Below are positions 37,401 to 49,689 of a stretch of DNA of 64,000 bases, in pieces. Made by a program: the position numbers and the translations under genes. Below the pieces are notes generated by a model. That model was given only the letters and a program-made list of their open reading frames with translations. It was not told where the DNA came from and ran no database searches. Origin of the DNA: Psettodes erumei (lineage: Eukaryota > Chordata > Actinopteri > Pleuronectiformes > Psettodidae); the NCBI GenBank assembly GCA_016785225.1, contig JAFBJZ010000901.1, positions 1,426,001 through 1,490,000 of the forward strand. Reading direction: 5' to 3'. The stretch's first letter is position 1, and each line of letters opens with the position of its first letter.

Positions 37401-38361
37401 GAGAGATGTATAAATAGAAAGATAAATAGCCTGAGCTGAGAGCAACATGAGGCTGAAGATGGATCGAAGGGATTAAGATATTGTTGATAATAACCAGGGT
37501 TGGAGTGTAGTGGGAGCACATCCCCAAGCTTTTACAGCTGTGGAAAAACTATATTTTTTAATGAGGAAAAACATTTCTACACAGACTGGAGCACATGGTG
37601 GAATGCACTACCCTTTTACCTCACACATACTGTACATGCACATTTGTAGACACAAATACAGAAATAAAAACTTAATCTGGGCCTTGAAGATGGAGATATT
37701 ATGGCTCCAAATGTTTAAGTTTAGGACACAGGAGGGAAGGCTCCTCTTCTTCTCAAACACGTTCCATTTGTACACTACAGACTCCTGAGATGTGAAGGAT
37801 TTTTTTTTTCGCCAGGAGAGATTATATTCCCCACACTCACATGCTTGCTCAAACCTACTGCAGAGAAATACATTTGAGAGCTTATTTCATCCTTGGCTGT
37901 GCTGACATTAATGTGAAAATATGAGTGTGGCAGCTGAAGAGGACTGATGCTACAGCTCTGCATTGCTGTAGCCTCAGTTGTCGCTGCAGCCGCGGGAAAA
38001 TTGCAGTAAATAATGTAGCAGACAGTGTGAACCAGCTTTTCTGAGTGTCAGAGATCAATCACGGGCAGCTCTGTGGTTCATTTTTTAAGTGCACTTTTGT
38101 ACTATGGCCACATGCAGACATGTAAACACCTACACAGAGTAGGAGAGTCAAGTAGGACACAGCAAAACATGCCGTCGAAGTCAGCATCAGAAAGTCGGAG
38201 CGGACGGTGTGCAGCTAGTGTTGTGCAATATTTTCAGGGGTTTTCATGAACAAAGCACAAGACTCAGGTTAGTCCATATTTGGTGAAAATTACTGTTTAC
38301 GTCTCTCTTAATGTGTAAATTAATTAAATTCTGAATCCAATTATGTTTTGTCATTAAAACT
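37401..38361. other. Non-coding, nothing recognised
   Basis: AT-rich sequence without convincing frames or repeats. Confidence 0.55.
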
Positions 38362-38458
38362 CTGGCCTCAGTCGTTTCTCTGTGTTGTCAAAGCTTTGTA
38401 TTCCCAGATGGTTTACCACCTCTTTTTTTCCTCCATGCTGCCTTCCGTTTTATTGTAT
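38362..38458 (+). repeat. Local duplication, copy 1
   Basis: This segment is closely repeated at 38853-38955 in the same orientation. Shared words include TTGTCAAAGCTTTGTA, CCCAGATGGTTT and CCACCTCTTTTTTTCCTCCA. The outer parts (TGGCCTCA..GTTTC) also align with small changes. No terminal inverted repeat or coding sense is seen. Confidence 0.85.
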
Positions 38459-38852
38459 CCAATCTATGGGATTATAGTCATAAGACTTTAGTGAAACCCA
38501 CATGGGGAAAGAAAAAAACTGTCCTTGTGAATTCCAATGTCAGAATTAAAATAACAAGTGCTCTTGAACCAAACTTGCGAGAAACCCTGACTCGAGGTCG
38601 TCCAATCTGTCAAACTGTTATACCAAACAATGATGATTTCTTACCCTGTCAAGCTTTTCTTCATACACAATTATTGGCAAAAGCCCAGAGGCTTCATACA
38701 AACAATTAATTATTTCACAAGAGGAAATGCTGCCTCCCTCAAAATACAAGTTCAGTCCCCTGGGGAGAGCAGCCCACAGAGTGAGAAACAGATACTTGTC
38801 ATTGTGTAACCAATGTGACCGGACTGTTGGCTGACGAGTGTGAATTCCTGCT
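38459..38852. other. Spacer between duplicated segments
   Basis: About 390 bases, AT-rich; an open + frame (38491-38709) has no recognisable domain. Confidence 0.5.
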
Positions 38853-38955
38853 TATGGCCTCACAGTAGTTTCCCCATGTTGTCAAAGCTTTGTACTCCCA
38901 GATGGTTTTCCACCTCTTTTTTTCCTCCATGCCTCCCTCAGTTTTACTGCACCTT
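38853..38955 (+). repeat. Local duplication, copy 2
   Basis: Second copy of 38362-38458, offset by about 491 bases, with a few substitutions (TGTACTCCC for TGTATTCCC, GGTTTTCCACC for GGTTTACCACC). Confidence 0.85.
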
Positions 38956-40174
38956 CATTTTTCTGCCCTTATTTTTTACCCTGTGGGCAGTCGCACTCTG
39001 GGTTGCTCAGAAAAAAACATGTTGTGTCTCCCCTTCATCTAAATGAGATGTTTCCCTGCACTGACACTATTTCCAGTCTCACATTTTCTGACTGTGATTG
39101 GTAATCAGCTTGTGGTAGCTCTGAAATTATCACTATTTTTAAATATCTTTTTTGTACATTCTGCTCAGTGAGACTTCGATTGGTGTCATCCCTCACAGTG
39201 ACCCTGAAAAAAGACTCAATGGGTAGAAATAAATGAAGGAAGATTTGTATAAAACGGGGAGTAGCTCATGGCCAGCACGACACATCCTAACAGCTCGTCT
39301 GTCACTTCACAGTTGTTGTAGTTGCAAGATGTCAACTGAAATAAAGGAACAAAGAAAAGAGGCGTGAGAATTAGTGTTGATCCAGTGGGAACAGATTATA
39401 TAAGACAAGTTAGGGCATTTTCATGGTGTTTTCACATCTAAAGTTCATTTGCTCCAAATGCTTCACTTTAGTTTAACACAGAGACAAAATCCCAGCAAAC
39501 CAAAATGCATCAGTACAAACCAAGTGAGAATGTTTAGCCTGACTGACTGCCACAGTGTGCATCAGAGATGGGCACCATTAAGATTTGATCTTGAATATTG
39601 GAACATGAAAATTAAATGGGTAAAATATAAAGTAAATAATATTAACAGTTACTTATACACTCATTCATCTTGTTTTTGGCTTGGACCAGCAGTAGCAGAC
39701 AGAGGAGGGGGTTGGTTCACAGTGGCTGAAAAGTTGCAGCATAGGCTAATTAAATGGGTGTGCTGACCTTTTGATCTCAGACCTGAGCAGTGTGGAAAGA
39801 CGCTACTTTGCATTGTCTTTATCGACTTCAGTGAAGTACAACCAGACTTTCGACCATTTACTTTTGTCCACCGTTAAAGTAAAAGTACCCATCTTTAGTG
39901 TGCGTGCTCTGCCACTTCCCAAACTGCAAAGTTACAGGAACTGGAAAGATCAGATTTGCAGAGTTCACCTGGCTGTTGGGTTGGATCACGTCCCCACTTC
40001 AAACTGCTCTCTAGGTGCGGTTGTTTTGGTCCGTGGAAGATTAACAATGACAAATGAGTCCTTTCTTGGGGTGTGAAAACACAACTGCACTTTGTTACAT
40101 TTGACTTTAATAAGTTAGGAACGCAATGTTTAAGTCAATACTGATGTTGCCTTACACACAAAAGAATGATCCCA

Positions 40175-40213
<39 letters not shown>

Positions 40214-43200
40214 TGATGGACTTCAGCTTGCTGTGCAGGGAGTGACATGAGGCTGAGCCTGAACGTAAAATACCAGCAGCATGCTCTCTGTATTCAGCCA
40301 TTCAGGATACCATTCGTCAAGTTAGCTGACTGGAAGTGTCCATCCACTCAGTCACATGTAGTGAGCACCAAGGCACCGGCTAACCTGCCATTAAGAAAGA
40401 GGTCATGGTGGCAAGAGGTATTTTGCAGCGTTTAATGGAGAAAAATGGCTCTGGTAGCAAGTTAATATTAAATGTAATTATCTGCTTCAGTTTCTTCATG
40501 CGGTGCTGCTGCTAAAGGCTGAGACTGAGTCGAGAAGAGACGGGATGTTTCAGGTTTGCAACGTAGGACTCTAATCACTGGGCTCCTGTTCCAGCAGCTG
40601 CATGTCACTCTCATTAATGAAACACTTGCAAACAGTTTGCATGTCTCCCTGCTCTCCAACTTATTGAAATTTAGCATCTTCACAACTTAAAATAAAAAAA
40701 AATAATGGTTTCTGATGGAAGGCCATTTCTGCGTTAGCACAAGAATATTCAGTAATTTTACATTTTTGCAGAACCATGTGGTTCACTAGTAAAAGTTCCT
40801 TCAGACTAATTGTTGTCCACTGTGTTGTTAAATATGTGCTCCTTTCCAGGGTGAGTAGTATTTGCAGGTTTTGATATTTTTAATTTTAATACAGTTCGTA
40901 CTGGCACATGTATGATTATTACAAGACTAAAGGATGTACAGGGAAGATATTGTACATATTAATTGTCAAATTCTTGATACATTTTCTAATATAAACTGGA
41001 GGCTGCTTGAGAAATAAGTCTTGGGAAGAACCTTTTAAAATAAACAATTCTTACTTTTAAAAAAGAGAGAGAAAGAGAGCACATTTTTTCTCAAATATCC
41101 AGATAATAATAAAAACAACTCTGCAGTACATTCCATTATGTTGTGTTTTATTCCAGTTTCCCTTCCTTGTTTGCTCAGGAACATAATATCATTTTGGGTA
41201 CAATGCAGCAGAATGGACAGTTTGTTCTTATCTGTATGTATGCCACTGCATTCCCCACCTAGCTCCTAGCGCTGCTGTTGTCCATTGATATTCCAGCTCA
41301 GCGTGCATGTCAAAAGCGCTTTGTCTGACTGCGCGGCACAGGGGAGACAGTGTTTGACGGCGCGTCTTAGAATTTAATTATCTACAGCTGCTTCAGAGCA
41401 AATAGAATGATCTGTAGGATCAGCAGATGTGACAGAGCTTTTCTTGGGCTGCAAAACAGATATGCGTCAACACAAGTACTTCTTACACATGCACACCCTG
41501 CGTACATGTGCATGCAGCAAGTTAAATGAAAGGATGACACGAGGACACTTTGGAGGGCTGAACCCCATCTAGCAAAATCCATCTGCTGCCCACTCGCTGT
41601 TTCTGTAAATGTCACATACTGATATCCCGAAGGCTTTGGGACCGCGGCTTCTGTGTTTCCGTGGATCAGGGCGGTTCATAACATGGTAGTGCTGCAGGCA
41701 GCGAGTCCCACACCAGCACAGCAAATGCTCTACCAGTCTAATTAGTAAGAAGCTCGGTATTGTCTCTCTGTCTCTCTGAGGAGAATGTATCAAAAACAGC
41801 AAACTCCCCCTCTGTGTCACAGAATTAAATACAAAATAAATAAACTGTGTTTTGATTGCCTTTAAATGTTTAAGGCCTTTAAAGAGCTTGAGAGTCTAGC
41901 CTCCGGAATAAATATATTGAGGCATATTTTAGTTGTTAAATAGAGTGAGGGTTTGAACACAAGTACTTTGCTTCCAGAGTGAAGTGACACATCCCGACTC
42001 CCTTTCTTCCTGCCTGTGAGTGTGCTGTACAATGCATATGCGATTGTGTGCATACAGATTGTATGCCTCACTCTGGATTCAAATTACCGATGGCTCCATC
42101 ACAATGATACAGCTAGGGCTTAGACTGACAGGATTGAAGCTTCTCCTGACAAATGAAAAGGCAGTCAGTCAGGCAGGCAGACCGTTGTGCTGTGCCTCCA
42201 GTTATGCTCTCATCCATTTAAGCTTCCATAAAAGGAGATGAAAGGGGAAACCTACCTTTGTCTGTTGAAAAAATGTCAGACAGATAAGGCAAAATGGTCC
42301 TAACACTTAGTGCAAACCCCCATAGTCGCATGCAGTTATCTACTGCGTTCCTTGTTAAATGTGTCTGGAAAATCTCTGATTATAGTGGACAATACTCGGT
42401 CTCAATTTCCCTGAAGCCCAACAGAGCTTGGCACCAGTTGGGTATTGACAAAGAGACAGAGGAAAGAGAGAGTACCCACATGCAGCGCAAAATCAAGAGG
42501 AGAAGAGGACCAGAAAAAAGAAGTAGTGGCAGGATGCAAGGCTTGACGCCGGACGGTCAGTCTGGTATTGTCTTGGCTCCTCGGAGCGTCTGAACTTATA
42601 AGAGCCACTTAAAGTGCTGTGCCGGCAGCTTAACCAGGGAGGATTATCAAATGACACTTTTAGCCTCTTAAGCAAGCCACAATTGCAGCCAACATGATCC
42701 AAGAGAGCAGGAGACAAAGGACTTGGAGCGGGATGAACGCAAGTGCAGGGACTTAGCTAAATGTCAGTCAGCATGTGTATTGTAAGCGTAACTTTTATGC
42801 GCTGTTGTTTCCATTGTTTGAGCGGCTGCTGTCCGTGTACTCTTTTCTCTGAGCAAAATGGGCACGTGGGGTTGATGCCGTAAAAAGAGAGGCGGGGAGG
42901 GGAAAAAAATGAGGAGGAAGAAGAGGGAAGACAGCCACCGGTGGGGAACTGCCGCAGGACGTTTGTAGCTAAGCGTTTAATCTCCCACGCTTGGAGAATA
43001 CAAACGATCTTGTAATCGTCCCCGACCTTGACATGAACAGCAAGGTCGCAAGGGAGCCGGGTTATTTTGCATTTCCCACAGATGCTTTGCCGAGACATGC
43101 ACAACAATTAGTAAACTGGATAAAAAGGAATTGAGTCTGTCTATTCGCCTCCTCCTCCTTCGTCCCATCCCCACGCTTCCCTCGGGGTGTTCACCTGGCA

Positions 43201-43269
43201 GACCCCCAACCCACAGCTTGCCTTCGCAGATTAATTACGATAAAGGAATAGTCATTGCCTCCAAGTCAG
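38956..43269. other. Non-coding; (GT)n at 40178
   Basis: No gene recognised. Holds a (GT)n microsatellite at about 40178-40211. A CpG-richer patch near 41265-41365 includes GCGCGGCACAGG and GACGGCGCGTC. Frames at 42294-43170 are short and overlap on both strands. Confidence 0.5.
40178..40211. repeat. (GT)n microsatellite
   Basis: Uninterrupted GT run of about 17 units. Confidence 0.93.
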
Positions 43270-43605
43270 GTCAGAATGCATGTAGTGACTAGTTGACTAG
43301 TCCATTAAGTATTTTTCATGAATTAATTTGAAATCAGAGTCTATAAAATGTCAAATCCAATGACACAAGTTCCTGAATGGTAAAGACAGTGTCTTCAAAT
43401 TGCCCTTGCTGTCCGATGAACAGCTCAAAAACAGCAAAGTGTTCAGGTTACAGTGATTTCAAACTGAGAAAAGAAGTAAATTAAAGACCCTTGAAGCAGA
43501 CAATGTTTGGTGTCTTTTCCTGATAAATGATAAAAACAGACATTTTTTTTAGAATCCCCCAATTAACTCCCATGATGGTGGAGTAATCGATGTAAGGACT
43601 TGTCT
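43270..43605 (-). mobile_element. MITE relic, inverted relative to 16.7 kb copy
   Basis: Order and wording (TCTATAAAATGTCAAAT, GTCTTCAAATTGCCCTTGCT, GTCCGATGAACAGCTCAAAA, then AGTAATCGATG) match the body of the same teleost short inverted-repeat family as 16675-16978, in the opposite orientation. Ends are eroded (GACTAGTTGACTAGTC at the left). It has no coding capacity. Assignment is by recognition of the repeat body. Confidence 0.45.
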
Positions 43606-44003
43606 CGTGACTCAGTCGTATCCGTGTATGTTATTCGACAAAGGGCCGGTGTTTGCAAGCACCGATGTTGTGTATTAGAGAGCGGCTGAACACAAGAGTG
43701 TATGCTTGCCTGCACACTTACACCTCAAAGCAAGGAGGGTGCGAGTGTATTACTGTATGTTTTGTGTGTGTGTGCGTGCCTGCGTGCATGCCTCTTTGCG
43801 GCAGCCCTGGCATCACTTGTGTGTAATTAAGGGACTTTTGTCCTCCGACAACAGCACATTACCTCTATTATTGAATATGCTGAGAGTTTAGATATGATTA
43901 TATTCGAGCCAAATTCAATTTGTGTTTTCAGCAGTCCGGCTGTGAATGCCTGGACCGGGCTCTTTTAAGCGAAGCCAATGTGGTTTCTTGCTTTATTCCA
44001 CAG
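43606..44003. other. Non-coding, likely intron or flank
   Basis: Contains a short GT/GC-rich run (43765-43800). It ends in a strong polypyrimidine tract and AG acceptor at 43981-44003. Confidence 0.4.
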
Positions 44004-44115
44004 AGGGATGCTGGAGCTGACCCCCTCTCAGTATCTCAACTGACTCAACCTCAAAACAGCATCAACACAAGAGCCACTCAGTCCCTCTGGGATGTGTATT
44101 CATTTCCTCGTAATG
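44004..44115 (+). other. Candidate fstl4-like upstream exon
   Basis: A strong acceptor (TTTCTTGCTTTATTCCACAG, 43984-44003) precedes 112 bases open in one frame and ending at a GTAAAA donor (44116-44121). The peptide starts RDAGADPLSVSQLTQ and ends DVYSFPRN. It leaves phase 1, exactly what the follistatin/Kazal exon at 45489 accepts; joining them gives an alanine codon. The entry phase is 0. A polar, low-complexity linker before the cysteine-rich module is what FSTL4/5 proteins have between signal peptide and FS domain, but the residues are not recognisably conserved. It is therefore a structural prediction only. Confidence 0.3.
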
Positions 44116-45488
44116 GTAAAACAGCCCGCACAGAGCGCCCTAACTGAGACTTAATGTTACAAGCAACAACTTTCGATTTTGTTGTACTTTTTTTTTAGCT
44201 GTTGGAATTATGGTTTCATTTTCACCATTTTATAGTGTTGTTTTGCTCTCTGCATTGGCACAAAGTTTATTCATATTGTGCAGTTTGTTTCTCACAGCAG
44301 TAATCTCCTTTATGTTTGCTCTGGTTTTCACGGCAAATAACGGAGCTTGTTAACATGAAAATTAAAAATGCTTGAAATTTTAAGAGGTGAACCTCAGCTG
44401 GGTCAGTTAGGGGTGAAGCTTCGATTTTACATCAAAACGTCTAATGTTTTCACACAGTTGTTGGCATTTGTTGTCTTCTCTAACTCTGGAACTGGGAGTT
44501 CAAGGGTTAAGGAAGGGCAGTGAATACAACTACATGTGGTGACCTACGCTGGAGTTGTTGATGTTTGTTAATATTGATTATGCCTTCTAATGATCATATA
44601 AATCATGTGTAAACTCTGAAAAGGTGCTCAACTCAGTTTTTATGTCTTATTTATTACTGCGGACATTTGCCAGAGGAGCTTGAGAGGCACCGGATGCCCT
44701 GTTTGTACCTTTTTAAGCATGTAGTTTTCCCTGCAATAACCCCAAAGTGCACGGGTCCATAAATTCAGGCTTCAGATCACAACAAGAGAAGGGGGTCCTG
44801 GTCAAGCTCGTGGAGTCACAAAAGATCAATCGGAGGTGAAGCATCTGGTTGGATCAGCAGCTTTATGACTCGCTTTAAGTACAAATAGATTAAATCAGGG
44901 GGACGAAGCGAGGTGTCCTAGGCGGTGAGTGGGGATGCTTGAGATGCTGGTAGGGCTGGAACTGGCCTCAAATCAGTGGCTTATGAAGACATGGACTGTG
45001 TGTGCGTGTTGACAAGGGGCTGGAGTCGGTAAGACTTTTTTTTGGTTTTGAGCGTACCAACACACTCAGGTATGCACGTTTTTGTGTGCTTGTGTACGGA
45101 TGTGCACATGTACGTGTGAGCAAGTGATGAGAGGTGTTAATGAGGACACCTGGATGTTTGATTTGTAGAGGTTGTATTTGCAAAAAAAAATAAAAGGATT
45201 CTCCTTGTTAGCACCGTCTTACAACTGCAGTCAGGACTGGAGGTGTTTACTCTTTTCTATTTCTGGTTCATACTGTTCTTATTCACCCTGTTACTGTGTT
45301 GTGTGTGTGTCTGATATGACTGGCATTGACAACACAGTATTACAATTTTAAAAAATGATGACAACCAAAAGTGCCCCCTGCTGTCACACATTAGGATGAC
45401 CAGATTTATAAGATTGACGTTACTGATAAGCTTTTATGAGCGTCACATTGTCCTTTCCTGAATGCACCCTCTTCTCTCGATGTTGCAG
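44116..45488 (+). other. Presumed intron before FS/Kazal exon
   Basis: No coding sense or transposon recognised. It ends with the pyrimidine-rich acceptor CTCTTCTCTCGATGTTGCAG at 45469-45488. Confidence 0.45.
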
Positions 45489-45731
45489 CCCCCTCAGACC
45501 CAGATGAAGATCCTTGTCGGAGGACCTACTGTGGACGGGGTCGACAGTGCGTGCTGATGGCACAGACTGGCCGCGCTGAGTGTGTTTGCCAGGAGAAATG
45601 TCGGCCCTCCTTCGTGCCGGTGTGTGGTTCTGACGGCAGGTTCTACGAAAACCACTGTGAGGTTTACCGCACCGCCTGTCTGGAGAGGAGACGGATCTAT
45701 GTGGTGCACAGCAGGGACTGCTTCTTCAAAG
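45489..45731 (+). CDS. fstl4: Follistatin-like 4/5 FS-Kazal exon
   Basis: Internal exon of a secreted follistatin-like glycoprotein. It is 243 bases: two bases completing a split codon, 80 codons, and one base of the next codon (phase 1 in, phase 1 out). The peptide opens with an acidic stretch (PSDPDEDPC). It then holds ten cysteines in the follistatin-module order: an EGF-like hairpin (DPC, TYC, RQC, AEC, VC) and a Kazal core (EKC, PVC, NHC, TAC, RDC) with the hallmark PVCGSDGRFYENHC. It ends DCFFKG. From memory of the human paralogues, CRPSFVPVCGSDGRFYENHC is nearest FSTL4, while the YCGRGR and DCFFKG words are more like FSTL5; I prefer fstl4. The donor GTACCG is weak beyond position +3. 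In full-length proteins an EF-hand pair, two Ig domains and a long C-terminal region follow; I find none of these in the window, so the neighbouring introns are long. Confidence 0.88.
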
Positions 45732-47234
45732 GTACCGCTCCACTGTTACGCTGATACACTGACACTGCAGGGCTATACAGCAGTACACTGTAAAAAAACC
45801 ATTTAGTTCAGCAACTTATTTGAAGGTGCTAGCAGCAGCAGGTTTAAAAAAGTCCACTTTCCTCAGATACTTTGTAATAGTTGTCGTGGCTGAATGCCAC
45901 AGAAGAAGTCTGCATGCCGTGTCCATGCCCTTATGCGATTAGTACAATTGGTTGTCAAAATTAAGACCTAAAGGTTTTTCCCAAAGATTATTATTATTAT
46001 TGCAGCAGGTGTTTGAATTTTTTTTTGTTAACTGAAGAGAAGAAAAACATCTGCTGCGACTCAAAACTCTGAAAATGTTACACTTTGCTTGCATTTGACA
46101 AAGGGTCTCTCTGTTTTTTGCCAAAGCTGACCTAGTGTTGTTTGTTTATTCATAGTAGATTTACTGTTAATTAACTCAGATAATTCAGATTCCATATTTC
46201 ATATGATACCACTATTTTCAAGTGAAATAACTCCAGTTGTTTCTTTAAATACTGAGTGTGATTCAAGAACATTTCTGAATTACTGAATAACTTGGAACTC
46301 GCTTAACAAGGTTAAGCTTTTTACTTTTGTGCAGAGTAACTCTCTGAGTGCGGTACAGGCTAACACTTTTGCGTAAGAAATTGCCCTCAGATGTTTTTGT
46401 GACACCTGTGGGTATAGCAGGTTGCGCCGTGGCAAATATTTTAATTGCAAGGTACTTTGTGAACGACAAATCATATCATCAGCTCCAACTGTGTGTTTGC
46501 TATCAGTCTCACCCGTTGCCGCGGTCCTTGCTGGCTCTCCCACTCCTCCTCTCCTACATCTCTCTTCATTAGCTGCCGCTATCCCTTCCTGACCCTCTGT
46601 TACTGCTTCGGCTGCCACAGCAGCACTGGTTGAAGCCTGGAAGTGTTTCAAAGCTAATTAATTGGATAACTAATCACTCCGGTCGTACTGTTTAGCTGCC
46701 CCATGTGTGTTTTCTTAGTTTTTGGATACCCGGTTTGGCTAATACCTGTGGTCCACACTGTCTTTGCGCCTCCACAGGAAGAGCCCTTATGAGTGTTTGA
46801 AAATATTTTTCAATAATCCTCTGGACTGAGGGGGCAAACGTTCAGAGCCATTATTACAGCGTTAAATAATGAACATTGAAGTTACATGCTTTCACGAGCT
46901 AGTAGCTATGCCAGTTGCTCTGCAGGAAGAGCATCTCCCGTGCATGATTGGGTTTTGATATGAGGATGCACAGAGCAGGGGCTACTCAGAGACGGGCCTG
47001 TTGTGTTTGTGAGAGGGACGGGGCGGGGCAGGACGGGCTGAGTGAATCAATGCACTGCTCTCTTCAACTAAATGCCATATTACTCACTTTAAATAGTATT
47101 AAAAATAATACATAGCTGAAACAAACATGCAAATTCAGTGGAAACCCTGTGAGTAATGCTACTGTACATGTCCCAAATGCTGGAACGCATATTTTCACTC
47201 CTCACATTATCTGTATTCAGTAGTATTCTGCAGG
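45732..47234. other. Presumed fstl4-like intron
   Basis: No further exon, transposon or RNA gene recognised. A short (ATT)n run lies near 45988-45999. A GC-rich GGGACGGGGCGGGGCAGG word lies near 47015-47032. Confidence 0.4.
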
Positions 47235-47294
47235 CTGGATGGGAAGCTTCGTTGGGCCGGATATGGCCCGTGGGCCACCAGTTGACAATCCCTG
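47235..47294 (-). mobile_element. hAT transposon end remnant
   Basis: Read on the minus strand from 47294: CAGGGATTGTCAACTGGTGG, then a CCACGGGCC..ATCCGGCCC run. This is the typical end of Charlie-type hAT elements, related in style to the end of the element at 10164 but of another family. The opposite end and a convincing target duplication are not found. Confidence 0.5.
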
Positions 47295-49689
47295 CGTTAA
47301 ACAGTAATAGTGTTGTACAGACAAACAAAGCAATTGTTTTGTAACACGCTGCCGCCTGTCGAGCTCTCGTCACACGCATCAGTCACTGCAGAAACCATGC
47401 TGTTCCTGTCAGCCACCTATTCAGTGGAGATGAAAGAATGAAATCTCTTGAAGGTTGGCACTGAAGGCTGTGGCTCCAGGTCAAGTTTGTCTGGGGAAAC
47501 AATAGCTGAGCACTGACACTGGCACTCACACTGGAAACCTTTTTGTCAGGTTCTGTTCTCTTCTCCTCTGTGTTCTCCACCACTGTAATCATGCTCCCTT
47601 CAGGTCAAGTCAGCACTTATCACAAACACTGGCATCTGAATCATTTACAGTGCCACTCTATAACTTGATTTACTGATCAGGCTAAGTGTAGAATTTTAAT
47701 TATGAGTTAATTGATAATTGTGAGAGCAAATGTCATCGTCAGGCTTGTCTTGATGTGATTTCATTTACCATGTATCATCTATGTCATATAAACCAAGTTT
47801 TAGTCAACACTCATGCAAACATTTATGTAGTATATTTGTAAATTCATATTGTATGTCCACGTTCAGTCTAACCCCTGAGACTTTCTTCCCATGTACTGCC
47901 TCTTCTACATCAATATCCTCACACTCACAAATCACCACTAGGTTACTGTGGATCACCAGTTTACTGTGGTAAATCATTAAAGTGTTTACTCCTTGGCTAT
48001 CGCTCATTAGCAAAAGTGCACTCTCAGCACGACCAGTCGGCATCATTATCCACCAAACGGATCAGTCCCTTCATCACGACTTTGATTTAAAGGTAACTAT
48101 TCCCACACTTTTTTTAATCCCAGTGACGAGTTGTTGGCAAACACTTTCAAATAGTGCAGGCATTCACGCATGCATATGTACAGTGTACCTGCCTGTGTCC
48201 TGTCCTTTTCAAATTTTTTTCCAGGTCAGACTAGTATTAAATGCCATTTATTATCCCTCATGGTTTGGATGTTAAAATAGAAAGTAAAGCTACAGTTATT
48301 TAGAATGCATGGTTTTATGTTGATGCTGCGCAAGAGCAGAGGCACACGCGCTCACACAAACAAACATGGCACATAGCACTTTTCGGTCATATCACATTAG
48401 GGAGGGAACGATTCCTGGCAGACGCCACCATGCATGGCTAATCCACATTAGGGAAGTTCGGTCGGCACATTAGGCTTAAACTGGAGATGTTTGAGTGAAA
48501 ACCAGCAGGAGATAGAAAATGTTGGAAATCAGTCAGATGTCATGGGAATCATGCGTGTGTGTGTGTGTCTGTAAATGTACTCCTGCCTGTAAATGTTTTA
48601 TTGTTTAGCGAAGGGGACATTGAAAGGTTTCACCTTTGGGAAACAACAGTGTGTAGGTTGTTTTGACAAATAACTGACGAAGACTCGGGCTCAGATTTGC
48701 AGTCACACAGTTACCGTATGTCATTGACTGTATTTTTGTGGTGAATTAGTGTCCCCGTGTACAAATTTTCCATCTAAACAAATCCCACACCGCAACTCTG
48801 TTTTGCAGGGGCACCGTGCAAATATGTCTGGCTATGCAAGACTGCTGTAAATGGGGTTTAAATTGCACCTGGTGTACAAACACATCATTGGGCGGCATGT
48901 CTCACAGTGCTGGGCTATAGCCATTATTCACACATCGTGTTTTTCCTATGAACAGCAGAGTAACTGGAAAGGTGGTGCAGTAGTTCAGTTGCTGAAGGCG
49001 AGCATCCTTCCTTACTATCTCACTCACAACACAAATCCTGTTTTAAAGTCTGTGTTATTCATGCAGACATTGTTATGGGCCACTGCAGAATGAGCCGCCT
49101 TGTTGCCTTTTCCCTCATTGCCCAGTGAATGGAGTTTGTGCCAGTTGTTAGGTAGATGCTCTAATTTTTAGATTAATAATTATCAAAGAAGCCATCAAAA
49201 CACACCAGGAAATCTTTCTTCCTTATTAATTGCATTAGGAGAACATAACAGTACTGAAAAGACAAACGGCATAACTCTGGGAGTAGTGCATTGTTGTCTC
49301 ACTTTGAAACAAATTGAATCGAGAGTAGTAACTACATTTTCTCACTCTTTGAACGTGGATTTTTCATATCCCGCTTTCTTTCTTTGTTTTGATTATATAT
49401 TTTGCGGTCCATTTCGAAAGCCTAGAGATTATTAAATGTTAGATTGCGAAAAAATGTTCTTACTTTCAGTCTGAGGCCGACACCATTCAACGACGGGGCA
49501 AAAAATCATGGGGCTTTTCCTTTTTCTTTTTTAGGGGGTGGGGTGGGTGCCATGGGGGTTGGCGGGAGTAATTTTGCTTTCAAATTTGATAAACCTAAAG
49601 GCTCTGCTGTGAAAGCCAATTTCCTTCAGCTCACGGCTACGGCCAAAGTCACAGTGTCGAATTTGGCAAGTACTTATGTAGGCTTTGGT
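47295..49689. other. Non-coding, nothing recognised
   Basis: A short TG run occurs near 48554-48568. Frames are short. No exon or repeat identified. Confidence 0.45.

Noticed and set aside
45489..45731. Stand-alone Kazal protease inhibitor or agrin/SPARC exon
   Set aside because: The FYENHC and DCFFKG words with an acidic lead and phase 1-1 borders fit FSTL4/5 better; no neighbouring Kazal repeats as in agrin.
46859..47302. GCGTTAAA words as target duplication for the hAT end at 47294
   Set aside because: The flanking 8-mer after the end (CGTTAAAC) matches only 7 of 8, and no transposon end follows the left copy.
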